DNA of 43,856 nt from Amylibacter sp. (GCA_021775355.1 JAJFHZ010000038.1:1-43856), one strand, 5' to 3'. Shown: positions 1 through 9,502, counted from the first letter of the stretch. Numbers and translations are program-made. Notes: generated from the sequence alone by a model not told the origin.

Positions 1-1
1 T

Positions 2-1387
2 ACATTTGCATGTACCTTAGACGGTTTTGATGACCCTTTCACCACAATGCAACTGGTTGCGGAGTATTTCCGCAAATTATCTGCTGATGATCGCTATTTC
101 GGTGGCGAACCGCTACAGCCGGATGCATCGAAATTGCATCAGATTGCTATAAGTGCGAATCCAAACAGAATTGATGCCGAAGTATCCGATAATAGCGTGA
201 TCCTGCGGCAGGCTGATGTTGTCGATGTTCCCTCCAAGGTACAACCCGTCGACACGGACGCACCCGCCCAGGAAGACGTGGCACCGCAAGAAGAAGCGGT
301 ACCACAAAATGACGTTGTTTCTGAAACGCAAGCAACACCTGCCGAAGAAACTGTTGATGAAGCGAATGAAAATACAGCATCATTTTCATCTCGCCGCGCA
401 GCAGTCATCGAAGAAACTTCAGCTCTTGATACAACCATCGCGGAAGAAGACGTAACACCTGTTGTTTCACCGGAAGAAAAAACCGTTGCCGATACGATAT
501 CTGATGCTCTGATTTCCTCTTTGGATGAAAATATAAACGATACGACAACGGCGGATGAACTTTCACCCAGTCTGGAAGAGGAAATCCCTTCCGAAACCGT
601 GTCAGCTGCGGTTCAAGCCCTGAAAAGCGGCGAAGCAATAGATCGTTGGTTGGAAACCACCAATGAAAAAATGGCATTGCCGGAACATGTGTCCAAAGCA
701 AATGCCCTTGAACGCCTGAAGGCCGCCGTCGCTGCCACAGAAGCCGAACGCGCCACACGTATGGGTAATATTACACCCGATACGGTTGTTGAAACTGGCG
801 AAGAACGCCGCGACAACACAATTTCTTTCCGCCGCGAGCTGGCCAAAGTACGCAAAGCTTACGAGCTGGAAACAAGTGTGTTTTCGCGACCCAAAGCACG
901 CAATGTAACCGCCAACAATGGCAACTCAAGACCTCTTGTATTGGATTTGGGTCAACGCATTGACAGTACCAAACAAACCGAAACGGCCCTGCCCCGCGCC
1001 ACAATCAAAAAAAAAAGCAGTCTAACGCTGGTTAGTGATCAACCTTCTGAGAAGCGCAATCCAAAGGTTACAGTTAAACGTACACCAAAAGAGGAACTTC
1101 CCAGCTTTGATGATTTTACCAAGATTATGGGCGCAAGTACGTTAATCGAATTAATGGAAGCATCGGCCGCTTACATGACTTTGGTCCTTGGCAAAGAAAA
1201 CTATTCCGAAGAGCAAATCGCTGCCAATCTGCCAGAGCATATCAAAAAGATCGTAAAACAAGAAGAATGCACGAGTATGCTTGAGCGTTTGAATAAACGT
1301 GGATTTATGGAAACAGCCAACGATGGCAACTATAAAATTTCCATGGTGCGTAAAGCGGCCTATCAAAAAAAATATCTGGCAGGTTAA
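2..1387 (+). CDS. Acidic hypothetical protein, 5'-truncated by the window edge
   Basis: The reading frame is open to the left edge: 15 in-frame codons (TFACTLDGFDDPFTT) precede the first ATG at 47. The phrase CTLDGFDDPF followed by AEYFRKL and DDRYFGGEP reads as one conserved segment, so the ATG at 47 is probably internal and the gene starts outside the window. After that N-terminal patch (about 50 residues) comes a long, low-complexity, Glu/Asp/Ala/Thr-rich stretch to about residue 190, probably disordered. A basic middle follows, then a C-terminal part (about 340-446 from the ATG) that looks folded and helical, with LIELMEASAAYMTLVLGK and NKRGFMETANDGNYKISMVRKA; the last part resembles a winged helix. 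I recall similar large acidic proteins of unknown function in Rhodobacteraceae. No function is assigned. It converges on the DUF2842 gene, 3 bp away. Confidence 0.8.
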   Translation, partial: TFACTLDGFDDPFTTMQLVAEYFRKLSADDRYFGGEPLQPDASKLHQIAISANPNRIDAEVSDNSVILRQADVVDVPSKVQPVDTDAPAQEDVAPQEEAVPQNDVVSETQATPAEETVDEANENTASFSSRRAAVIEETSALDTTIAEEDVTPVVSPEEKTVADTISDALISSLDENINDTTTADELSPSLEEEIPSETVSAAVQALKSGEAIDRWLETTNEKMALPEHVSKANALERLKAAVAATEAERATRMGNITPDTVVETGEERRDNTISFRRELAKVRKAYELETSVFSRPKARNVTANNGNSRPLVLDLGQRIDSTKQTETALPRATIKKKSSLTLVSDQPSEKRNPKVTVKRTPKEELPSFDDFTKIMGASTLIELMEASAAYMTLVLGKENYSEEQIAANLPEHIKKIVKQEECTSMLERLNKRGFMETANDGNYKISMVRKAAYQKKYLAG

Positions 1388-1390
1388 ACT

Positions 1391-1606
1391 TTAGGTATCG
1401 GGATCATCCTTTCCGACACCTTTGAATATAAACTTGAACGGCAAAGCCCAAGCCACACCCAAGATCAGATAAATCAACAATTCAACCAATGTCGGCAGAC
1501 GCGGAATTGCCGTCATGATCGTGGCTGCCACCACAATATAAAACGGCAACCAAATCAGTAAAACGGCCAAAGACCAACGACGGCGTGCTTTATAAGACAA
1601 AGCCAT
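1391..1606 (-). CDS. DUF2842 small membrane protein
   Basis: A 71-residue protein with a basic N-terminus (SYKARRRW) and two predicted membrane helices, about residues 12-31 and 40-60, separated by a short PRLPTLVEL loop and ending in an acidic tail (GKDDPDT). Length, the SYKARRRW start and the WALPFKFIF segment match what I know of the alphaproteobacterial DUF2842 family. Its function is unknown; an inner-membrane location is inferred from the helices. The start codon overlaps the purA stop by one base (TGATG on the minus strand), so the two genes are probably co-transcribed and translationally coupled. Confidence 0.85.
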   Translation of the reverse strand: MALSYKARRRWSLAVLLIWLPFYIVVAATIMTAIPRLPTLVELLIYLILGVAWALPFKFIFKGVGKDDPDT

Positions 1607-2898
1607 CAGTCGGCAAACGGATCAGTAACCAGAATCGTATCTTCACGTTCCGGGCTGGTTGACAATAATGCCACCGGGCAATCGATCAATTCTTCCACGC
1701 GGCGCACATATTTAATCGCAGCCGCTGGCAAATCATTCCAAGATCGCGCCCCTTCTGTACTGTCAGACCACCCCGGCATTTCTTCATAAATCGGTTTGCA
1801 CCGCGCCTGCGCTTCTGCCGCCGTTGGCAGGTAATCCAGTCGTTTGCCATCCAGCTCATAAGCCACACAGATTTTCAGCGTCTCGAACCCGTCCAGAACA
1901 TCCAATTTTGTAAATGCAATGCCCGAAACACCCGATGTCGCACAGGTTTGCTTGACCAAAACCGCATCAAACCAGCCACAACGCCGTTGACGGCCTGTTA
2001 CGGTACCAAACTCATGACCACGCTCACCCAATCGTTGGCCGTCTGCATCATGTAACTCAGCCGTAAAAGGCCCTTCGCCCACACGCGTTGTGTAAGCTTT
2101 CACAATACCCAGCACAAAATCAATCGCCCCCGGCCCAACGCCTGTCCCTGTCGCGGCTTGCCCTGCGATCACGTTGGATGAGGTCACAAACGGATATGTT
2201 CCGAAATCGATATCCAGCAACGCCCCTTGCGCCCCTTCAAACAAAATCCGCTTCCCCGCTTTGCGTTTTTCAGCCAGCACTTTCCAAACTGGGGCGGCAA
2301 ATTGCAATACGCTTGGCGCAATCTCTTCAAGGGCTGCCAACAATGCTTTGCGATCCACTTCAGGCAATCCCATACCTCGGCGCAACGTATCATGGTGCTG
2401 CAACAAGCGGTCAATGCGTTTTTCCAAAGTTTCGCGGTCGGCCAGATCCGCCACACGAATGGCGCGACGCCCGACCTTATCCTCATAAGCCGGCCCAATG
2501 CCGCGCCCTGTCGTGCCAATTTTGGCAACCGTATTTTGACCCTCACGGGCACGATCCAATTCCCCATGCACTGGTAAAATAAGTGGTGTATTTTCCGCAA
2601 TCACTAGATTTTTAGGTGTAATATCAACACCTTGTCCTCGCAACTTTGCAATCTCTTCTTTCAGATGCCACGGATCGAGAACCACGCCGTTGCCAATAAC
2701 CGACAACTTGCCACCGCGCACAATTCCTGAAGGCAGCAAAGACAGTTTGAAAACTTCGCCATCAATCACCAGCGTATGGCCCGCATTATGGCCACCCTGA
2801 AACCGCGCAATGACATCTGCGCGCTCAGATAGCCAATCTACGATTTTACCTTTACCTTCATCACCCCACTGGGCGCCCACGACCACAACGTTTGCCAT
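1606..2898 (-). CDS. purA: Adenylosuccinate synthetase
   Basis: A full-length PurA of 430 residues, the family's usual size. It makes adenylosuccinate from IMP, aspartate and GTP, the first committed step from IMP to AMP, in the cytoplasm. The P-loop-like GDEGKGK is at residues 12-18 and GGHNAGHT, carrying the catalytic His, at 35-42. [15 protein letters not shown] (IMP/GTP site) and the C-terminal SPEREDTI are also present. The start [18 protein letters not shown] is the family's canonical one. Downstream, DUF2842 overlaps by one base. Upstream, the gene is divergent from secG across about 180 bp that must hold both promoters. The assignment is secure. Confidence 0.98.
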   Translation of the reverse strand: MANVVVVGAQWGDEGKGKIVDWLSERADVIARFQGGHNAGHTLVIDGEVFKLSLLPSGIVRGGKLSVIGNGVVLDPWHLKEEIAKLRGQGVDITPKNLVIAENTPLILPVHGELDRAREGQNTVAKIGTTGRGIGPAYEDKVGRRAIRVADLADRETLEKRIDRLLQHHDTLRRGMGLPEVDRKALLAALEEIAPSVLQFAAPVWKVLAEKRKAGKRILFEGAQGALLDIDFGTYPFVTSSNVIAGQAATGTGVGPGAIDFVLGIVKAYTTRVGEGPFTAELHDADGQRLGERGHEFGTVTGRQRRCGWFDAVLVKQTCATSGVSGIAFTKLDVLDGFETLKICVAYELDGKRLDYLPTAAEAQARCKPIYEEMPGWSDSTEGARSWNDLPAAAIKYVRRVEELIDCPVALLSTSPEREDTILVTDPFAD

Positions 2899-3078
2899 AA
2901 ATTAAAGACTCGCTTTTGATTAGAACCCTAGCGGGTATAACCGTGCTGCGCGCTTAGGCAAACCTAAAAAGTGTCGCGGGTGCCAAATGTCCTGCCCCGC
3001 CAACCAAATAACCCATCGACAAGCTGCCCCTCATATATTAGACACCGCCGAGTAGTTATTCACACACAGGGCAACCCC

Positions 3079-3444
3079 ATGGAAAACGTCGTTCTTGTCA
3101 TTCACCTGATCCTAGCTTTGGGCTTGATTGGTATCGTGCTGATCCAACGTTCCGAAGGTGGCGGTTTGGGCATTGGCGGCGGTGGCGGCGGTGCTGGACG
3201 TTCCGGACGACCCGCGTCCACACCAATGGCCAAAGTCACATGGTTTTTCGCTATAGGTTTTGTCATCACCAGCATCTCGTTAACAATAATTGCGGCACAG
3301 GACGCCAATTCAAACAGCGTGATCGACCGTTTGGGTTCTGACCTGACACCACCACCTGCCAGTCAGGCAGATACACCTGCCCCCGCAGGCTTGGATGGCA
3401 GCCTGCTACCACCCGCACCGGCAGCCCCACCAACAGCTGAATAA
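3079..3444 (+). CDS. secG: Preprotein translocase subunit SecG
   Basis: A small inner-membrane subunit of the SecYEG channel, about 121 residues. The start is ATG 3079 (MENVVLVIHLILALGLIGIV); the frame is open further upstream to 2971, but that extension does not look like SecG. Two membrane helices are visible (about residues 3-21 and 52-73). They flank the conserved cytoplasmic loop QRSEGGGLG plus a Gly-rich run and a basic ASTPMAKVTWFFA segment. The C-terminus is Pro/Ala-rich and probably unstructured, as is common in alphaproteobacteria. It is followed by a hairpin and then pyrG in the same direction; a secG-pyrG pair is a familiar arrangement in this group. Confidence 0.95.
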   Translation: MENVVLVIHLILALGLIGIVLIQRSEGGGLGIGGGGGGAGRSGRPASTPMAKVTWFFAIGFVITSISLTIIAAQDANSNSVIDRLGSDLTPPPASQADTPAPAGLDGSLLPPAPAAPPTAE

Positions 3445-3450
3445 CCCAAC

Positions 3451-3477
3451 GCAACCCCAACAAATAGGTGGGGTTGC
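3451..3477 (+). terminator. Hairpin after secG, possible weak terminator
   Basis: A perfect 8-bp stem, GCAACCCC (3451-3458) with GGGGTTGC (3470-3477), and an 11-nt loop lie 6 bases after the secG stop. The stem is G+C-rich, but the following bases are CTAAAAAACC rather than a T run, so it is not a canonical intrinsic terminator. It may act as a transcript-stabilising stem between secG and pyrG. Confidence 0.4.
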
Positions 3478-3617
3478 CTAAAAAACCACACGATCTTGCG
3501 GTTCTACTCTTGTCAGAATCGCCTTGGTCAGTTATTAGTCAAATCCCGTGATACAGGCGTTTTTTTGACTGCTCAGGGACGTCCCAATAACCAAAAACCA
3601 CGGGAGATGCCAGATCC

Positions 3618-5261
3618 ATGGCACGATATATTTTTATTACAGGCGGCGTTGTTTCATCTTTAGGCAAAGGATTGGCCTCGGCTGCGTTAGGCGCACTTTT
3701 GCAGGCACGCGGCTATTCGGTACGCCTGCGCAAACTTGACCCCTACCTGAATGTCGATCCCGGAACCATGTCCCCCTTTGAACACGGCGAAGTGTTCGTT
3801 ACCGACGACGGTGCCGAAACCGATCTGGACCTTGGCCATTATGAACGCTTCACAGGGGTCGCGGCCCGCCAAACCGATTCCATATCCTCAGGCCGCGTCT
3901 ACACGACTGTTCTGGAAAAAGAACGCCGTGGCGATTATCTGGGAAAAACCATTCAGGTCATCCCCCATGTTACCAACGAAATCAAAGACTTCATAAACAT
4001 CGGCGATGATGAGGTCGACTTTATGCTGTGCGAAATCGGCGGTACCGTGGGTGACATCGAAGGCCTGCCGTTTTTTGAAAGCATTCGACAATTCAGTCAG
4101 GACAAACCGCGCGGCCAGTGCATTTTCATGCATCTTACGCTGCTTCCCTACCTCAAAGCATCGGGTGAATTGAAAACCAAACCCACCCAGCATTCGGTCA
4201 AAGAATTGCGCTCCATCGGTATAGCACCTGATATTTTGGTCTGCCGATCTGAAATGGAAATCCCTGAAAAAGAACGCGCCAAACTCGCCCTTTTCTGCAA
4301 CGTGCGCCCCGACAGCGTAATCCCTGCATATGACCTTGAAACCATCTATGATGCCCCATTGGCCTATCACGAAGCGGGCATGGATCAGGCGGTTCTGGAC
4401 GCGTTCGGCATTTCACCCGCCCCCAAACCCGACCTTCGCACTTGGCGTGATGTATCTGACCGCATCCACCACCCGGACGGCGAGGTTAAAATCGCCGTGG
4501 TTGGCAAATACACCCAATTGGAAGACGCCTATAAATCAATTGGCGAGGCATTAACCCACGGTGGCATGTTCAACCGTGTCAAAGTCAAAACCGAATGGAT
4601 TGACGCCGAAATTTTCGAAAACGGCGATGCCGCACACAGTCTGGAAGGTTATGACGCCATCCTGGTTCCGGGCGGCTTTGGCGAACGCGGCACCGAAGGT
4701 AAGATCAAGGCCGCACAATTCGCCCGCGAACGCAAAATCCCCTATCTCGGCATCTGTCTCGGCATGCAAATGGCCGTGATCGAAGCGGCGCGCAATCTGG
4801 CAGGCATGACCGATGCAGGCTCAGAAGAGTTCGACCATGAGATAGGTAAAAAACGTTTCACACCTGTTGTTTACCACCTGAAAGAATGGGTTGAAGGCAA
4901 CCGCACAGTGGCCCGCGCCGTGACCGACGACAAGGGTGGCACCATGCGCTTGGGCGCATATAATGCTACGTTGAAAGAAGGCTCTAAAGTCGCCGAAGTT
5001 TACGGCAACACCGCGATTTCCGAACGCCACCGTCACCGCTATGAGGTCGACATAAAATACCGTGAAAAACTGGAAAAATGCGGCCTGATCTTTTCCGGCA
5101 TGTCACCTGACGGCAAACTGCCCGAAATTGTCGAAGCCACAGATCACCCATGGTACATAGGCGTGCAATACCACCCTGAACTGAAGTCAAAACCGTTCCT
5201 GCCACACCCCCTATTTCGGGATTTCGTGAAAGCAGCGGTGGAACAAAGCAGGTTGGTTTAA
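3618..5261 (+). CDS. pyrG: CTP synthase (glutamine-hydrolysing)
   Basis: A 547-residue two-domain enzyme of normal length that converts UTP to CTP using ATP and glutamine. The N-terminal synthetase domain starts with the canonical [18 protein letters not shown] (P-loop-like GKG at 16-18) and carries [11 protein letters not shown] and [11 protein letters not shown]. The C-terminal class I glutamine amidotransferase domain has GGFGERG, the nucleophile Cys380 in GICLGMQ, and the catalytic His-Pro-Glu in VQYHPE near the end. A GGGAG-type ribosome binding site precedes the ATG. It is followed by a convergent bidirectional terminator. The assignment is secure. Confidence 0.98.
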   Translation: MARYIFITGGVVSSLGKGLASAALGALLQARGYSVRLRKLDPYLNVDPGTMSPFEHGEVFVTDDGAETDLDLGHYERFTGVAARQTDSISSGRVYTTVLEKERRGDYLGKTIQVIPHVTNEIKDFINIGDDEVDFMLCEIGGTVGDIEGLPFFESIRQFSQDKPRGQCIFMHLTLLPYLKASGELKTKPTQHSVKELRSIGIAPDILVCRSEMEIPEKERAKLALFCNVRPDSVIPAYDLETIYDAPLAYHEAGMDQAVLDAFGISPAPKPDLRTWRDVSDRIHHPDGEVKIAVVGKYTQLEDAYKSIGEALTHGGMFNRVKVKTEWIDAEIFENGDAAHSLEGYDAILVPGGFGERGTEGKIKAAQFARERKIPYLGICLGMQMAVIEAARNLAGMTDAGSEEFDHEIGKKRFTPVVYHLKEWVEGNRTVARAVTDDKGGTMRLGAYNATLKEGSKVAEVYGNTAISERHRHRYEVDIKYREKLEKCGLIFSGMSPDGKLPEIVEATDHPWYIGVQYHPELKSKPFLPHPLFRDFVKAAVEQSRLV

Positions 5262-5272
5262 GCAACAAAAAA

Positions 5273-5305
5273 CGCCATCACCCGACTTATTCGGATGATG
5301 ACGCC
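5273..5305. terminator. Bidirectional intrinsic terminator between pyrG and the DUF1330-like gene
   Basis: An imperfect hairpin: CGCCATCACCCGA on the left pairs with TCGGATGATGACG on the right around a short CTTAT loop. Read on the minus strand the stem is followed by TTTTTTGTTG, a good U tract for the minus-strand gene ending at 5329. Read on the plus strand it is followed by the T-rich ATATTGTTTTCGTTT for pyrG. It sits between two convergent genes, which fits a shared terminator. Confidence 0.75.
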
Positions 5306-5328
5306 ATATTGTTTTCGTTTAACGCCTC

Positions 5329-6123
5329 TTATTGTGGAAATGCAAACTTTGTATGAACCATGTCCAGACGGGATACGGATGCAGACAACAAAGGTGCTGC
5401 CAGTTTAAAAGCAGGATCATTGATCAAGCCGTAATAACTCGCCGTATTGTTCCACTCAACAATTCCGGCCATATTCGGATCCAATACATAACCACCCTTT
5501 GGCCCATCTTCCAACGGCTTCAACGTGGCAATGAACTTTGGCGGGCCATATTTTTGTTTGGGCGCTTCAGACAGCTTGAAATAAGCCGGCAAAGACGCTT
5601 TTGCAGCAAATGTTAACCATGCCGTGAAAAATTCATATGTTTTGTCTTCATGAAACGTCAGCGGAGTGTCTTCATCAACAGTATAAAACGCCTGCTTGAA
5701 AAATGTCATCGCATCTTCACGAAGCGGGAACAGTTTTTGGGCATCCTTATCTGCGTGCATTTTATCGCGCGCCTCCAAGCTGGGCCATTCAAAGATCACA
5801 ACCATCTGCGGCGTTATTTCACCGCCCGTTACAGCCGTTACCTGAAAATTGCCCAGCATTTTACCGCCATAAGACGCAACAATCGGCATGATCTTCGGCA
5901 GGTAGTCCCCCATCAATTGTATTTCTTTGCCACCCTCGACAGAAGCATAAGAAACCTCGATCAAAGTGTCGGCCTTTAACAGAACCGTGGCTTCGCGCGA
6001 TTGTGCCACAAGCGGTGTTGTCACAAGGGATAGCGCAAGAACAGCGGCACTGACGACCCCTGCAAGCCGCACAAAAGGTAGTTTTGGCATCATTTTGCCA
6101 ATGGTCGATATTTTACGTGTCAT
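5329..6123 (-). CDS. Exported DUF1330-like (dimeric alpha/beta-barrel) protein
   Basis: A 264-residue protein with an N-terminal export signal: basic residues, then a hydrophobic core LAGVVSAAVLALSLVTTPLVAQ, with cleavage likely after about residue 40. The mature part holds a DUF1330/EthD-like unit around residues 50-150: LIEVSYASVEGG, PKIMPIVASYGGKMLGNF, VVIFEWPSLEARDKMHAD, then REDAMTFFKQAF. A second, more divergent repeat around 160-260 contains FIATLKPL, AGIVEWNNTASYYGLINDP and FKLAAPLLSASVSRLDMV. Members of this fold act as small oxygenases or stress proteins; the substrate is not evident here. It lies 54 bp downstream of a frameshifted paralogue on the same strand, so the pair probably formed one operon divergent from the LysR gene. 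Confidence 0.75.
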   Translation of the reverse strand: MTRKISTIGKMMPKLPFVRLAGVVSAAVLALSLVTTPLVAQSREATVLLKADTLIEVSYASVEGGKEIQLMGDYLPKIMPIVASYGGKMLGNFQVTAVTGGEITPQMVVIFEWPSLEARDKMHADKDAQKLFPLREDAMTFFKQAFYTVDEDTPLTFHEDKTYEFFTAWLTFAAKASLPAYFKLSEAPKQKYGPPKFIATLKPLEDGPKGGYVLDPNMAGIVEWNNTASYYGLINDPAFKLAAPLLSASVSRLDMVHTKFAFPQ

Positions 6124-6177
6124 TTCTTTTTCTTTCGTTTGTTTTCAGTTCATAATTAACGTCTGCGCAGGCCATTC

Positions 6178-6752
6178 CTACGCAGGCATATTCAGCTTGA
6201 ATTTGTAAATGTCGGGCGCATTGGCAGCTTTATCTTTGCCTGAAGCAGCAAACGCATCATCCCATACACAGACATGAAGTTTGCTTGGCGCATAAGCACC
6301 GTCCATGACTGGCTTCAGTGTGACCAAAAGCGTTTTATCTATGATCTTCTTCAAATCGCCGGATGTCCATTCAGCAACCAATGCATAGTCCTGACCTTCA
6401 GCAAAACTGATCGTTTTATCCGCCTCGACATTGAAAAAATGCCCGTTGGAAAAGAATGCAAGCGTTTCATCACGTATTGGTTTAACCGCCAAAAATCGTG
6501 GATCATCATGCAGTTTTTTATAGTCATAAATGCTAGGCCATTGAAAAACGCACCCATTTTAGGCTGACCTATTTTTGACGTTGATGCCTGAACAGCAAAT
6601 GATCCCAACGGCTTACCGCCTAAATCTGCAACAATTGGGCCGACTTTTGGGAAATAATCCTGAAACAGTTGTTGTTCCATACCTTCCTTGATTGTGGCAA
6701 ACGACAGCTCTGTCACTTGGCTGCTATCGAATTTAATATCTACAGTTTTCAT
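6178..6752 (-). pseudogene. DUF1330-like gene broken by a one-base frameshift
   Basis: Two overlapping frames together encode one protein of about 190 residues. From ATG 6752 (MKTVDIKFDSS, preceded by GGAAG) the first frame runs to QPKMGAFF. The expected continuation, QWPSIYDYKKLHDDPRFL then VKPIRDETLAFF, lies in another frame down to the stop at 6178. The downstream paralogue reads PQMVVIFEWPSLEARDKMHAD and LREDAMTFFKQAF at the same places, confirming the join. Restoring one base in the A5 run at 6544-6548 (T5 on the coding strand) gives MGAFFQWPS. No signal peptide is visible, unlike the paralogue. It is either a real frameshift mutation or a homopolymer sequencing error. If it is real, the product stops after an unrelated tail encoded down to 6351. 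Confidence 0.8.
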
Positions 6753-6761
6753 TTTGAAACT

Positions 6762-6786
6762 TCCGTATCTGGTTTTTAGATACGGA
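6762..6786. promoter_or_regulatory. 25-bp dyad, candidate LysR operator or RBS-masking hairpin
   Basis: A perfect inverted repeat: TCCGTATCT (6762-6770), a 7-base spacer, then AGATACGGA (6778-6786). It lies in the gap between the DUF1330-like gene (start 6752) and the divergent LysR gene (start 6872). Inside it the bases at 6768 and 6780 form the T-N11-A signature of LysR operators. On the minus-strand transcript the repeat would form a hairpin whose 3' arm includes the GGA of the Shine-Dalgarno sequence of the broken gene, so translational control is an alternative. Confidence 0.6.
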
Positions 6787-6871
6787 CTTGTAAGTGAATG
6801 TAAAAATGCTGCATAGTTCGCATAATTACATTTATAAATCGCAAATACGCGCCCCCTTGTAAGGACATATA

Positions 6872-7756
6872 ATGAACTGGGATGATTTGAAAATATTCCG
6901 CGCAATAGCTAAAACCGGCGGTTTGAAAAAGGCTGCAGATAAACTCGATTTGCACCACACCTCTTGCGCCAGACGATTAAAGGTGCTGGAAAATGATCTG
7001 GGAACAAAACTGTTCGACCGGCTGCCAAGTGGCTACCGGTTAACCGAGGCAGGGCAACGCCTGACGAACTCGGCGGATATTATTTACGACGAATTCAACG
7101 ACATCGAACTTGACCTGACAGGCAAGGACGCACGCCTAGAGGGCGACATCCGCGTAACCTTGCCCATCGGTTTTGCCACGCATCTGCTGATGCCCGCAAT
7201 CCACCAATTCATGCAGCTTTATCCCGATGTTCACATCGACATAAATATGACTTATCAAGTCAGGGATCTTGCCGCCCGCGACGCCGACATCGCCATTCGC
7301 CATGTCGACAATCCACCTTACTCTCTGGCAGGTAAACGCGTTGTGCAAATCTACAGATCGGCCTATGCCAGCAATCAATACCTTGAAACCCATGATCCGG
7401 TGAACAAACCATTGGATTGCCACTGGCTGGGCTGGGGGGACGCGGAAAATCACCTGAAATGGCCGCAAAAGAAGAAATTCCCAACCATTCCCGTGCGCGG
7501 GAACATGTATTCTGACGTATTGCAACTGGCCGCGATCCAAGATCACATGGGCATCGCATCCCTGCCCTGCTTCATCGGCGACGCGGCTCCCGGTATCCGC
7601 CGTATACCCATGGCCGAAGCTGAACCAAACGACTGGATATGGGTACTTGCCCACCGCGACATGATGTCAAACGCCCGCGTGCGTACTTTCATGAACCACA
7701 TCGCTTTGGCATTTGAAGATCACCATGACTTGTTGCAAGGAAAATTTGTTTCTTAA
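6872..7756 (+). CDS. LysR-family transcriptional regulator
   Basis: A 294-residue LysR protein of standard length. The N-terminal winged helix-turn-helix (about 1-60) reads MNWDDLKIFRAIAKTGG, AADKLDLHHTSCARRLKVLE and LGTKLFDRLPSGYRLTEAG. The C-terminal periplasmic-binding-like effector domain (about 90-290) has the conserved LEGDIRVTLPIGFATHLLMPAI and the DIAIRHVD strand. The TSCARRLKVLE form of the recognition helix is typical of the subgroup that regulates neighbouring oxidoreductase genes. AAGGA lies 7 bases before the ATG. It is divergent from the two DUF1330-like genes and is their most likely regulator, through the dyad at 6762-6786. Confidence 0.93.
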   Translation: MNWDDLKIFRAIAKTGGLKKAADKLDLHHTSCARRLKVLENDLGTKLFDRLPSGYRLTEAGQRLTNSADIIYDEFNDIELDLTGKDARLEGDIRVTLPIGFATHLLMPAIHQFMQLYPDVHIDINMTYQVRDLAARDADIAIRHVDNPPYSLAGKRVVQIYRSAYASNQYLETHDPVNKPLDCHWLGWGDAENHLKWPQKKKFPTIPVRGNMYSDVLQLAAIQDHMGIASLPCFIGDAAPGIRRIPMAEAEPNDWIWVLAHRDMMSNARVRTFMNHIALAFEDHHDLLQGKFVS

Positions 7757-7871
7757 AGTCCGCCCCTATACCTTCCAATTGGTTTAAATATCCAAAACCC
7801 ACCATGTCTCATACGCATTGTGCACTAGTTGTGCACACCGATCATACGCCCCTTTTATAAAAACAGGTATG

Positions 7872-7909
7872 AAAAAAGCCGCGCAGGCAGGCACACCCAC
7901 GCGGTTTTC
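7872..7909. terminator. Bidirectional terminator between the LysR and RTX/Hint genes
   Basis: The stem CCGCG/CGCGG is extended by a G-T wobble and A-T pairs (AAAAG on the left, TTTTC on the right) around a loop of about 16 bases. Both flanks give U tracts: TTTTC on the plus strand, CTTTTTTC on the minus strand. It lies between two convergent genes, about 15 bases past the RTX gene's stop. Confidence 0.65.
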
Positions 7910-7924
7910 ATTCGATTGGGTAGT

Positions 7925-9502
7925 CTAGTTCAAAAAGTCAGGGTTTTGCGCCAGAACTTTCGCTTCATGCCCTTTCAGACTTGTGCGTGCCGCAGGCCCG
8001 TAAGTCTCGACATCATCGCGCAATTCAGGGAACAGCGTATAAATCTCATCGCGCGCTTCATTGGTCAGTGCCGCAATCCCGACTCCACCCGGATGGAAGC
8101 TTTCTGATGGCGCACCATTGGCTAAAACAATCTCGTGGGTGTCGAACAGCATGTGGAAGTATTCCACTTCACCGCCTTCTTTCACATAGATAGTATCGTT
8201 ATTTACCAGATGCTTAGCAGCTGCCAACACTTCGCGTTCACCAAATAACAGTTCTGATTTCCAGCCCTCAACAACCATTCTGTGTTGTGGGGAAACCAGC
8301 AGATCGCGATCGTTTGCCATTGCACCCGCTTTGATCATAATAGGCGCAAAGTTACCCGCTGCAGGCACAACCCGTGACCCGATCCAGCGTAACTCCTGCA
8401 AGCCGTGATCTCTGGTCAGAACTTTCTCACCAGCGACAATATCCTCAATCGCTTTCTCGCCGCCTTCGGTCACAATCATTGTGCCGCGTGTAAAGCAGAC
8501 AATCATATTCTCTATTTCAGAGAAGTTCACTGTGACCAGATCACCATCCGCATTGGTATACTCAAAATGACCATTCTCACGTGAAGGATCGTCATAGTTA
8601 ATATCACCGGAATTCAACAACCCCGAAGTGAACAGATTTGTCAGATCCAGAACATCACCAAACTCATTTGGCGCACCCGGGTAATCATCATTCGTGGTGT
8701 CCGCGTTGTCAGCCTGATTAGCTTCGCCAGTTTCACCACCAGTAATATCCAGGGTCGTCGGGCCTGTACCAGCTGAGTCGTTCAGGCTGGCGTCAATTGT
8801 AAAGACGTCATCACCATGGCCGCCGTTTGCAGCATCACCTGCGCCTGTAATAATGGTATCATCATCACGGCCACCTTCCATGGTATCAGAACCGTTGCCA
8901 CCTTCCAGTGTGTCAGTGTCATCGCCACCGTATAATTCGTCGTCACCTTTGCCACCGTATAATTCGTCATCGCCTTCGCCACCGCCAAGAACATCATCGC
9001 CACCAAGGCCCGTAAGAACATCATCACCCAAGCCGCCAAAAAATTCGTTGGTAAACGTATCGGCAGGGTCGGTTCCTTCGTGATCAAAACCCGTAAGAAC
9101 ATCATCAAAATCAGAACCAATAACACCATCGATGCCGCCCAGAATTTTATCGTTATCTGCATCACCACCGGACAATTGTGAGGTAGTTAGGTTAACCGTT
9201 ACTGCCGCATCGGAATTACTGTAATCAAGATTGTCTTGGCCTGCGTTTCCTTGAAATGCATCTGCCCCCTCGCCACCGATAAAGACGTCGTCACCTTCGC
9301 CGCCATAAAGGAAATTAGTTCCCGCGCCCCCTGCGATGGTATCATCACCTTCGTAGCCAAAGACAATATCGTCGTCGCCATCAGCACCATCAATCGTGTC
9401 ATTGTCCACGTCAACAAAGCCAACCAGCATTGTATCATCACCGGATGTGCCGTCTACTATATCATTTCCATTATTGTGCGTATCTTTAGTCTTATCAGTC
9501 AT
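7925..9502 (-). CDS. RTX calcium-binding repeat protein with C-terminal Hint domain
   Basis: A 525-residue, very acidic protein with no N-terminal signal peptide. Two blocks of RTX nonapeptides (GGxGxDxUx type) are visible: residues about 35-95 ([18 protein letters not shown]) and about 155-235 ([29 protein letters not shown]). From Cys336 ([13 protein letters not shown]) a Hint domain of the Hedgehog/intein type begins: [16 protein letters not shown] and SPQHRMV (404-408), ending about residue 480 with [17 protein letters not shown] proteins normally leave the cell by type I secretion and bind calcium; the Hint module suggests self-cleavage at Cys336. I see no secretion ABC genes nearby. RTX-Hint proteins are frequent in Rhodobacteraceae. 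AAGGAG precedes the ATG with good spacing. Confidence 0.92.
   Translation of the reverse strand: MTDKTKDTHNNGNDIVDGTSGDDTMLVGFVDVDNDTIDGADGDDDIVFGYEGDDTIAGGAGTNFLYGGEGDDVFIGGEGADAFQGNAGQDNLDYSNSDAAVTVNLTTSQLSGGDADNDKILGGIDGVIGSDFDDVLTGFDHEGTDPADTFTNEFFGGLGDDVLTGLGGDDVLGGGEGDDELYGGKGDDELYGGDDTDTLEGGNGSDTMEGGRDDDTIITGAGDAANGGHGDDVFTIDASLNDSAGTGPTTLDITGGETGEANQADNADTTNDDYPGAPNEFGDVLDLTNLFTSGLLNSGDINYDDPSRENGHFEYTNADGDLVTVNFSEIENMIVCFTRGTMIVTEGGEKAIEDIVAGEKVLTRDHGLQELRWIGSRVVPAAGNFAPIMIKAGAMANDRDLLVSPQHRMVVEGWKSELLFGEREVLAAAKHLVNNDTIYVKEGGEVEYFHMLFDTHEIVLANGAPSESFHPGGVGIAALTNEARDEIYTLFPELRDDVETYGPAARTSLKGHEAKVLAQNPDFLN

Noticed and set aside
3022..3039. TCGACA and TATATT as a secG promoter
   Set aside because: The spacing between the hexamers is 12 bases, too short for a sigma-70 promoter.
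2971..3078. 36-codon N-terminal extension of SecG
   Set aside because: SecG begins at MENVVLVIH; the extension is unlike the family and overlaps the promoter region.
3576..3585. GGGAC-GTCCC palindrome upstream of pyrG
   Set aside because: Only 10 bp; such a short palindrome is expected by chance at this length of sequence.
8782..9441. Overlapping frames opposite and within the RTX gene
   Set aside because: They arise from the repetitive Gly-Asp codons of the RTX repeats.
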